DNA from: Spinacia oleracea
Taxonomy: Eukaryota; Streptophyta; Magnoliopsida; Caryophyllales; Amaranthaceae
NCBI RefSeq assembly: GCF_020520425.1
Contig: NC_079492.1
Span: 57,411,042-57,475,041, forward strand
Direction of reading: 5' to 3'
Length of the DNA: 64,000 nucleotides
Positions within the stretch are counted from its first letter, which is position 1; the number at the start of each line of letters is the position of its first letter. Shown here piece after piece: positions 57,901 to 64,000 of this stretch. The translations under genes and the position numbers were made by a program. The notes under the pieces are model-generated. The model was not told the origin of the DNA. It ran no database searches and worked only from the letters and a program-made list of their open reading frames with translations.

Positions 57901-60420
57901 ATTTGAAGATGCAAAAATGGTGGAGAAATGAACCAGAGGAGCGCGAAAAAATGAGAAGGAAAGAGAAAGAGAAACCTGTTAAAAAGATAAACAAAAAAAA
58001 AAAAAATTATTAATTTTGCAACGGATATATGCCACGTAGGACATTTTACCGGATAAATCCGGTTTTTGACCTGCTAGGTTCAATAAAAGTCAATGGGTAC
58101 TTAAGGTGGGATTAATAAATAATATGTTGTAGGTGGGATTAATTAAAGAAAACCGGCCAAAGGTGGGATTATTTTTAACAAATTTTCCTTTCTTAAAAGT
58201 GAAGTTGTTGCCCTAACTTTATAGTAACCTTTCATATAATATAGTTACTATTTGTATACTATAGTATCCTTTTGTTTACTATATTTACCTTTTATATTCT
58301 ATTGTTACCTTTTATTTATTATAGTAACCTTTATAATTCTTCTGACATATTTATTGTTTCTTTTTTATGTTTTTCAGTGATAAAGTTATAGAATACAATA
58401 ATTTTATTGCGGTAGGAAGAGATGACATGTGGACCCTTCCTTCCCTATTTGATATTCTTTTGATTCATATTGAAGCTTGGGCTTTTTTATTGAATGAAAA
58501 TGAAAGAAATCCTGCCGGTTCTCCTCAGAAGCTGTTTTTAGGTGGCACATATTGTGTAAGTTATATTTTTAATAATATAAAATGTTAATTATTTTAAATT
58601 TTTTTGGCCTTTGTTTAATTTTTCTTTTAATATTGATTTGCAGAAATATGTTGCTGATTTGATTGAGAAACCAGGCAATGAAAAAATCTTGTCTGAATTG
58701 TGTGTTTGTCTTAATTATGGTGTGAAAGATGTAAATGGAGTTCAATCGTTGAAAGATTGTAATATGGTATGATTTATATTTTCTTTATATAACCATATTA
58801 TCTTTTTTTTTTTGTCTCCTTTCTTGTAGTTGTAATATGTTGTTTTTCTTTTTTATATAGATTTTTGCTCCTGTTCTGATTGAAGACCCGAAGCATTATT
58901 ACCTGTTTGTCATTAGTATGAAAGACAAAAGTGTCTATTTCTTTGATAATATGCTTCTGGAACCAAAAGAGATGGAACAAAGGAAGAAAGCTTATTCTGT
59001 CTTGGTAAGTTTTTTTTATAGTTACCTTTTTTGTTGTTATAGTTACTCTATAAATGTTATAGTTACCTTTATATTAGTCTTTCTTTTTTAGAGGAACTAT
59101 ATTTTTGACAAGGTTACTATTTGTTTAAAACAGTAACTATGTTTTTAAAATAGTTACTATCTTTATAAAATAGTTACTATATGATTCCAAAGGTTACTAT
59201 AGGTTGGTAATGGATACTATATGATTTTAATGGTTCCTATATGATTCTAATAGTTACTATATGATTTTAATAGTTACTATATGATTTTAATGGTTACTAT
59301 ATGATTTTAATAGTTACTATATGATTTTTAACCCACTGGTAATAGTTACTATATGATTTTAATAGTTACTATATAATTTTAATTCTTATTATATGTTGGT
59401 AATAGTTACTATATGATTTCAAAGGTTACTATATGTTGATAATACTTACTACTTCCTCCATTTTTTTTATAATTGCACCATCTTAGGTTTTGACACTATT
59501 CACATATTCTTAAATAGTTATTTTTGGTGATTTATATGTAAAGGAAAATATATTCATGTGGGATCTTGTTAGATTCGTCTCGAGATATACTTTCAAATTA
59601 TCAAATTTTTATAATTTTTTCAATTGTATAATGAGAGATATTAATGGTTAAAATAGTGCATTGGCAAGCGTGAAATCTAAGATGGTGCAATTAAAAAAAA
59701 ATGGAGGAAGTATATGTTATGTACAGTGTTCTTCATTGGAAAAACTACTGAAAAATATGGATAACATTCATCATGAAGATATTAAAAGCTTCAAATTTAT
59801 CCCGATCGGTGGTAATTGGAAGCGAGGTGCTTATGACAAAGACTGTTGTGTCTATTTGATGATGTTTATGATGGTTTTTCATGGTGTTGAAACGGTACAA
59901 GATGGTGTTGGGATTTTTGACTTTGATCCCTTGGCAGATGTAAGTTTTTGTGTTAAAAATAATTAATGTTATTCATATTTTCTTTTCATTCTTTATAGTT
60001 ATTGTTTTGTTATCATAGTTACTGTTTTTATTCTAATAGTTACTGTTTAAATATTTGCAGGAAGATTTCAGGAAGTTTCTCAGGGCTTGTATTTGTGGCA
60101 CCATTGTGTTGTCAGATTTGAATTGTTACAGAGATGAATATCTGAAACGAATGGTTGCATTCAGGAAATACAGGAAACAAGATGTTTTGGATGCCCTAAT
60201 TAAACAAAGGGAAGAGTTGACGCAGAAATACATGAATGATGCTTTAAAAATTGAAATTGTTGCAAGAAATAGTTCGGCAAGGAAATCCAAACATGTTGAA
60301 ACAGAAGATGAAGCTGAGACAGATGTCAATTTTGAAGGGAAAGGACGTGGCAAAGGCGGGAGACGCACCCGAGGAGGCAGACGCGGGAAGGCACGTGGAC
60401 GAGGTGCTTCACGTGGTTAA
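45947..60420 (+). CDS. MULE-2 ULP1-like cysteine protease gene (nine exons, one frameshift)
   Basis: Exons with GT-AG borders: 45947-46094, 47026-47242, 47919-48951, 49487-50129, 58378-58555, 58644-58766, 58861-59004, 59727-59939, 60061-60420; about 1000 residues. N-terminal basic AT-hook-like segment (APRRRGRRP); a large N-terminal domain in exon 3 (CSGGSLCKLIKDFSP, FTPTANKTVDLRL, YNWCKYVLDVLCEE) like that of MULE-borne ULP proteins; C48 core with His in PKHYYLFVI (58894), Asp in VYFFDN (58945), Cys in YDKDCCVYLM (59844); Arg/Gly-rich tail (GGRRTRGGRRGKARGRG). All exon phases fit except exon 4, which is one base short near 49875, where the frame shifts from QAKLKK to KEITEDDDEE. Intron 4 contains a whole MuDR-type MULE. 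Substrate is presumably SUMO or a related modifier (family knowledge). Confidence 0.8.
46072..46490 (+). repeat. 140-bp tandem triplication spanning the exon 1 donor
   Basis: Units start at 46072, 46212 and 46352, exactly 140 bases apart. Each includes the last coding bases of exon 1 (TGCTGTTTCTGAAGAAATT) and its splice donor region. The donor is CCTG|GTAATT in copy 1, CCTGTTAATT in copy 2 and TCTAGTAATT in copy 3. The third copy is shortened. Confidence 0.93.
46500..47015 (+). repeat. AGTTACTAT-word repeats, intron 1 of the ULP1-like gene
   Basis: Degenerate units such as AAATAGTTACTATCTTTTTA, spaced 20-40 bases, fill the intron up to the exon 2 acceptor region. Confidence 0.85.
47250..47880 (+). 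repeat. AGTTACTAT-word repeats, intron 2
   Basis: Almost entirely AAATAGTTACTATATGTT and AAAGGTTACTATATG units of 17-20 bases. A longer block with GGTTCTATGTGTACTATG recurs at about 47510, 47598 and 47720. Confidence 0.9.
48965..49420 (+). repeat. ATAGTTATCTTTTAT-word repeats, intron 3
   Basis: Units such as TATAGTTATCTTTTATGTAC about 22-24 bases long. The related form TATAGTTACCTTTCATATAA fills intron 4 on both sides of the MuDR-type insertion (50155-50350 and 58215-58330). Confidence 0.88.
50351..50359. repeat. 9-bp target-site duplication TTTCTTAAA, left
   Basis: Exact match to 58189-58197. Nine bases is the Mutator superfamily standard. Confidence 0.95.
50430..51117 (+). promoter_or_regulatory. 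5' region of the MuDR-type transposase gene
   Basis: Between the TIR and the first ATG. A CT-rich part (50617-50660) may hold the transcript start. A direct repeat of about 40 bases containing AAAAGTGGAAACTTTTTGTT lies at about 50963 and 51018. ATG at 51118 follows TTAG, so a leader intron is possible. Confidence 0.45.
51118..56355 (+). CDS. MuDR-like transposase
   Basis: Exons: 51118-53109, 54679-55369, 55460 to about 55997, 56118-56210, about 56293-56355. Domains: N-terminal PB1-like region (MAEGTLKIWHGGVFKK...); low-complexity Thr/Ser/Lys-rich and acidic middle; MuDR N-terminal domain (GQRFPNRAAFKDAVAKYAV, CPFYLYAS, HTCHRN); MULE/DDE domain (VIAVDACFLKT, SWAVVEGEN, IISDEHQ, AEHRHCARHIF, NIAETFNGYI); SWIM finger (CSCRKWDMLGIPCCHAI); CCHC knuckle (CSVCQVKGHNKRRCP). 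It should cut and paste the element by binding its TIRs in the nucleus. The main frame stops at 55920, while an Arg/Gly-rich tail (GGRGSRGGNTGRGRG) continues in another frame through small exons to 56355. So either a one-base shift near 55810 has shortened the tail, or the tail belongs to another splice form. The catalytic part is intact. Confidence 0.88.
53410..54400 (+). repeat. CCTAATTTGCCTAACTTTGACC-type repeats, transposase intron 1
   Basis: About 1 kb of degenerate words such as TTGCCTAATTTGACC and CCTAAGTTGATCATAATTTG inside the 1.57-kb intron. A distinct word AAACGATCGT appears at about 53392, 53620, 53730 and 53930. It is a third case of an intron composed of element-specific short repeats. 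Confidence 0.85.
56360..57095 (+). other. Spacer between convergent genes of the MuDR-type MULE
   Basis: 3' region of the transposase gene with AGCAGTAGCAGT-like runs near 56430 and a 25-bp tandem repeat at 56801-56936. No coding sequence. Confidence 0.6.
56801..56936 (+). repeat. 25-bp tandem repeat, about five copies
   Basis: Units of CGTTTCAAGTCAACTCTTGC plus TCGTT. The last copies have TTTAAAG in place of TTTCAAG. Confidence 0.92.
57096..57830 (-). CDS. GRF zinc-finger, coiled-coil, membrane-anchored protein of the MULE
   Basis: Two exons on the minus strand: 57666-57830 and 57096-57404, joined by a 261-base GT-AG intron (CCG|GTAAGG...TCGTAG|GATACG) in phase 0. The product is about 157 residues. 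The GRF zinc finger is complete only after splicing: CECGNVAVVRT, then MKFHGCPLW, then TKCEFFRWILPD across the junction. A coiled coil follows (EKKLLEEKIRKLQIKKENLE), and the protein ends in a hydrophobic segment (TMAMYLSWVIFALVVFWLK) that looks like a tail anchor. GRF domains bind nucleic acid in other proteins; the role here is unknown. The gene lies between the transposase gene and the right TIR and faces the transposase, as the second gene does in maize MuDR, but I see no similarity to mudrB. An upstream in-frame ATG could start it earlier. Confidence 0.85.
57831..58120 (-). promoter_or_regulatory. Upstream region of the GRF gene and right TIR interior
   Basis: AT-rich with an A14 run near 57990. 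It includes the inner part of the right TIR and presumably serves as promoter of the minus-strand GRF gene. Confidence 0.45.
58189..58197. repeat. 9-bp target-site duplication TTTCTTAAA, right
   Basis: Exact copy of 50351-50359. Intron 4 repeats of the ULP1-like gene resume at once. Confidence 0.95.
59010..59450 (+). repeat. AGTTACTATATGATTTTAAT-type repeats, intron 7
   Basis: Units such as AATAGTTACTATATGATTTT, about 20 bases, repeated many times between exon 7 and the Stowaway-like MITE. Confidence 0.9.
59452..59710. mobile_element. Stowaway-like MITE
   Basis: A 259-base element flanked by TA (59450-59451 and 59711-59712). The terminal inverted repeats of about 33 bases begin CTTCCTCCATTTTTTT and contain AATTGCACCATCTTA. 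No coding capacity. It ends 16 bases before exon 8 of the ULP1-like gene, so it has replaced the normal sequence just upstream of that splice acceptor (TGTACAG). Confidence 0.9.
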
Positions 60421-60604
60421 TAATTATTGCTGAAAAAACAATTTAATTTTTTGTGTTTGTATGTAGTCGAATTACTCCTTAGAATGTACAATTAATTCTA
60501 AGTTTGATATAGTTACTCTCAATGATTTTTAATTGTTTGATATATGAGAGTAATTATAACTTTTGCAGTATTTGTGTCATATTGTTCAATTTACTTATTT
60601 TAAA

Positions 60605-60990
60605 GGTAAATTTGTCAAAAACTACCTTATAAAATATGATTTTTGCGAAAAACTACCTTATAAAAAAAATGTTGTAATAAACTACCTTATAAAAATTTTA
60701 TGTTGTAAGATACTACCTTTGGCCATATTATGAGCATTAATTCAAAATTACGACGTTGGCTTTACTAGGTGCATATTACGCGACATCTAACGGGAAAGAC
60801 GTAATTAAATGGCACGTGACATATATATGGTAAAGTCAATCCCGAAATTTCAATCAAACGTTCGTAATTTGGGAAAAGGTAGTATCTTACAACATAAATT
60901 TTTTATAAGGTAGTTTATTACAACATTTTTTTTATAAGGTAGTTTTTCGCAAAAATCATATTTTATAAGGTAGTTTTTGACAAATTTGCC
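60605..60990. mobile_element. Mutator-like MITE with AACTACCTTATAA repeats
   Basis: A 386-base element with an exact 9-bp duplication TATTTTAAA at 60596-60604 and 60991-60999. Long inverted repeats of about 115 bases begin GGTAAATTTGTC and contain four spaced copies of (A)ACTACCTTATAAA or similar. There is no coding frame. The design, and the terminal motif GG(T/A)AAATTTGT, resemble those of the MuDR-type MULE at 50360-58188. Confidence 0.92.
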
Positions 60991-60999
60991 TATTTTAAA

Positions 61000-61690
61000 T
61001 ATAGTTTCTATTTGAATGAAATAGTTACCTTTCTTCAAATATAGTTACTCTTATAAATTTGTAAGTCATATGATTGCATAACCAAAGTTACTATATTATC
61101 AAAATAGTAACTATATTTTATATAGAGTTACTATATGTAAAGAAGGGTGACCACTAAATGTGAAGAGTTGGTATATATAAAAAGTGAATAATTTTGTGTA
61201 TAATTTCAAATAGTTACTATCTTACAGATATAGTTATCTTTAATAAGATACAATTACTCTCTTTTTTATGGTATTTTATTATTTGAGTAACATATAGTTA
61301 CTATAAGTCATTTTGATTGCATAAAAAACGTTACTATTTTTTTAGAATAGTAACTATATTGTTCTAAGAGTTACTATATTTTTTAAATAGTAACTATATT
61401 TTATAAAAAGTTACTATATTGTCAAAATAGTAAGTATATTTTATAAAGAGTTTCTATATTATCAGAATAGTAACTATATTTTATTAAGAGTTACTATATT
61501 GTCAAAATAGTAACTATATTTTATAAAGAGTTACTATATTTTCAGAATAGTAACTATATTGTATTAAGAGATACTATATTGTCAAAATAGTAAATATTTT
61601 ATAACGAGTTACTATAAATAAACATTGTGTGTTTATAACGAGTTACTATACTGAATGTATAGTAACTATGTATTGTAAAGGAGAACTATA
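61000..61690. repeat. AGTTACTAT/ATAGTAACT alternating repeats between convergent MULE-2 genes
   Basis: A spacer of roughly 40-base units in which GAGTTACTATATTGTCAAAA alternates with TAGTAACTATATTTTATAAA, so the word occurs on both strands. It lies between the ends of the ULP1-like and FAR1-type genes. Confidence 0.88.
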
Positions 61691-61760
61691 GTATAAACAC
61701 TCAATAAATTTGTTTAAAAATGTTGAAGTAACTGTATATGATAATAAAACAAGAACATCA

Positions 61761-64000
61761 CTAAAATAGTTGTTCTTTAGGTGTAAATAATTGAATATTG
61801 GGTGTCTTGGATCCAAATTCTTTGTGTTTCTTTTTTCCTTTCTTTGATGGCTGCTTGTAATTGTCATATTGACCCTTTATTCTCTTCTTACTCTTTCCTT
61901 TAGTATTAGCACGATCAGGATCAAGCACAATTGTTATTTCAGAATTAGTTGATTCCCCGTCTTGTGTTTCTCGTTGTGCTTCAGCTTTTGCCTTTTCTTG
62001 TTATGCTATCTTTGCAGCTTCTTCTTTTGCCTTCCTTTCTTCTTCCTTTTTTATGATTTCATCAACTGCTTTATTATCCATTTTAAACTTCTCCTCGATA
62101 AATTTTCTGGCCTTTGCTATCTTATGCCCTTTCAAAATTAAGTTATAGTATCTGTGGTATAGAGTTTAAGTGTTAAGTAAAATATCAACTGTAATTGTAA
62201 CTATATGAAAATGAACTAATGGATATTGAAAAAATTACCTTCTGATCATATGTAATCTCCAACCAGTAAAATTGTTGATTTCACCTTTCTCCCTTTTTAT
62301 TGTATCAACCCTTTCCCATATCTGTTTCATTGCATATCTAGTCCATCTTGTTGTTATGTAACGATCTGGAATTGTATTGATTGAATGTAAATGCAATATA
62401 CTTAAACAATGGAAGCACAACCATCCAGATTCTTCAAAGTTTTTGCATGTGCAAGTGACGGTTGAATCTTCCATTTTGTATTGAACTTCTTGCCTTGATC
62501 CTGTTAGATTATTTACATATAATGTAATATTATTCAAAAGAACATCTACTCTAAATATTAAATAAAGATTTATAGTTTTTTTTACCTATTATTCCTTCTA
62601 TCCACACTTCAAAAAACACTGTTCTTCCTACACTTTCCTTGAACATTGTACTACTTGCCACAGAAAGCTTGAACTCTTCTTCAAAATCACGGAAAAGTGT
62701 TATCGTGTATACATTTGCTGCCTGTTTTAATATAGCACTCATACTTAGCTCTGAAGTTGGTATTCCCCTTGTACAGTCAAAGTCGTCTTTTTCTTCGGTT
62801 TTTCTCCATCGATTTATTGTAGCTTGAAAAATACTATAGAACTCTGTTAATGTTGTACTTTTATTTGCTTTAAAACCAACAGCATGGTTTGTACTTTCAC
62901 TTCTTTGTGAAGAAAGTATACCGGCAGAAAAAAAATCTTTACTTAAAGCTGTACACCATTTTTCTTTAAGACCATACAATCTGTTGAACCAGTCATCTTT
63001 TTCCAGCTTAAAAGTGTTGATCATAGATTTCCAAGTTTCTTCAAAATCATTTGGTGTTATACACCCACTTAAACACTTGTAGAATGCGTTTTTGAAGTTT
63101 TTATCAGACTTCAATAAACCAAACCTACTATTTGCATTTTTACTCAAGTGCCACAAGCATAACCTGTGTCTTGAAGAAGGAAAAACCTGAAAAACAATAA
63201 TGAATATATATAGTTCCACAAAATAGTAACTATATTTTATAAAGAGTTACTATACTTTATAAAGAATTACTATATTGTCAAAATATTAACTATATTTTAA
63301 TAAGAGTTTCTATATTTTCAAAATAGTAACTATATTTTATAAATAGTTACTATATTGTCAAAATAGTAACTATACTTTATAAAGTGTTACTATAATTTCA
63401 GAATAGTAACTATATTGAATTAAGAGTTACTATATTGTTAAAATAGTAACTATATTTTATAAAGAGATACTATATTGTCAAAATAGTAACTATATTTTAT
63501 AAAGAGTTACTATATTGTTAAAATAGTAACTATATTTTATAAAGAGTTACTATATTGTCAAAATAGTAACTATAATATATGAAGAGGTACCTGTTCTATT
63601 CCAGCAGCAATAGCTGCATCTTGATCAGTGAAAATTGATATAGGGTGCTTTCCTCCCATAGCATTCAGAAAAGTTTCAAACACCCAAACGAAAGATTCTG
63701 TGGTTTCATCCCCAATGAAAGCACAAGCAAACATTGTGTTTTTCCAATGGTTATTGATACCAACAAATGGAGCACATATGAGATTGTACTTATTGGTTCT
63801 GAATGTAGTATCAAAAACTAGAACATCTCCATATATTTTGTAATCTTCTCTCATCATAGAATCCCTCCAAAATAGGCACTCAACTTTTCCTTCAGCATTG
63901 AGTCTTACTCTGAAAAAGAACTCGGGATCTATTGATTGTATGTCATACAATTTGTTCACTAGTGTTTGTGAATCCTTGCCATCAATTTGCTTCATTTTTA
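61761..64000 (-). CDS. MULE-2 FAR1-type transposase, 5' end beyond the window
   Basis: Minus-strand exons: 63591 to beyond 64000, 62586-63186, 62239-62501, 61761-62151, all with GT-AG borders. Visible domains: MULE/DDE core (VLVFDTTFRTNKYN, CAPFVGINNHWKN, ISIFTDQDAAI, SSRHRLCLWHL) and SWIM finger (CTCKNFEESGWLCFHCL), in FAR1/FHY3-family order. The FAR1 DNA-binding domain should lie right of the window. The three upstream exons are open throughout. The C-terminal exon is Lys/Glu-rich and has one in-frame TAA (KIA-stop-QEKAK) about 55 codons in, behind all known domains, so the core enzyme may still be made. It is convergent with the ULP1-like gene, as in MULE-1. Confidence 0.85.
63190..63588. 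repeat. 40-bp alternating repeats in the FAR1-type gene intron
   Basis: The whole intron is about ten units of AGTTACTATATTGTCAAAAT followed by AGTAACTATATTTTATAAAG, period about 40 bases. It has the same word as the ULP1-like gene introns and the spacer at 61000-61690. Confidence 0.92.

Larger units (their letters stand above)
50360..58188 (+). mobile_element. MuDR-type MULE, apparently near-complete
   Basis: A 7829-base element with terminal inverted repeats starting GGAAAATTTGT and sharing a strong match of about 60 bases (CACCTTTGGCCGGTTTTCTT, then TTAATTAATCCCACCT). Each end holds three spaced copies of TTAATCCCAC(C)T. It carries a spliced MuDR-like transposase gene on the plus strand and a second, convergent two-exon gene (GRF zinc finger) on the minus strand. 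It sits in intron 4 of the MULE-2 ULP1-like gene without breaking an exon. Confidence 0.93.

Overview
This is a nuclear plant (eudicot) window made almost entirely of transposable elements nested in one another. I see no intact ordinary host gene, no tRNA or rRNA gene and no bacterial-style operon. Evidence for a plant: Ty1/Copia and Ty3/Gypsy (Tat/Ogre-like) LTR retrotransposons with plant-type primer sites, spliced GT-AG genes, Mutator-like elements (MULEs) with MuDR- and FAR1-type transposases, hAT elements and Stowaway-like MITEs. The style of the repeats would fit Caryophyllales such as the spinach/beet group, but that is only an impression.

Layout, left half. 1-287 is a fragment of a Tat-type LTR joined to the leader of a Copia element (Copia A, minus orientation). 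288-9316 is one old Copia A LTR, split by about 7.5 kb of CACTA-like DNA (about 784-8335) that holds a single captured exon of an acylamino-acid-releasing enzyme, a perfect 46-bp inverted repeat and an (AAT)n microsatellite. The polypurine-side internal region of Copia A follows and is split by a young, non-coding Tat/Ogre-like retrotransposon (9394-20421, LTRs about 1.53 kb, TSD TAAGG). That element carries an antisense fragment of a YTH-domain (ECT-type) gene, a 117-bp tandem satellite and a hairpin motif repeated through the LTRs and interior.

Middle. 21.4-41.5 kb is 'MULE-1': a decayed ULP1-type cysteine protease gene (+) facing a decayed FAR1-type transposase gene (-). The transposase gene is cut by Copia B (27619-38747, TSD TGTGT), whose pol frame is open but whose gag is broken. 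Copia B's 5' LTR is in turn cut by a hAT element (36848-37899, TSD CTCGCGGC). A second small hAT lies at 41630-42268. 42.3-45.9 kb is mostly unassigned, with one likely first exon of a third FAR1-type element at 43113-43151.

Right half. 45.9 kb to the end is 'MULE-2', with the same design: a nine-exon ULP1-like gene (+, 45947-60420) facing a mostly intact FAR1-type transposase (-, 61761 to beyond the window end). Intron 4 of the protease gene holds a well preserved MuDR-type MULE (50360-58188, TSD TTTCTTAAA) with a transposase gene and a second gene encoding a GRF zinc finger, a coiled coil and a membrane segment. Two MITEs sit at 59452-59710 and 60605-60990.

The most unusual structure is that the introns and intergenic DNA of each ULP1/FAR1 MULE are filled with one short degenerate word that differs between elements (TGTTCA in MULE-1, AGTTACTAT in MULE-2), while exons look free of it. 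All boundaries were read by eye; identities are estimates.
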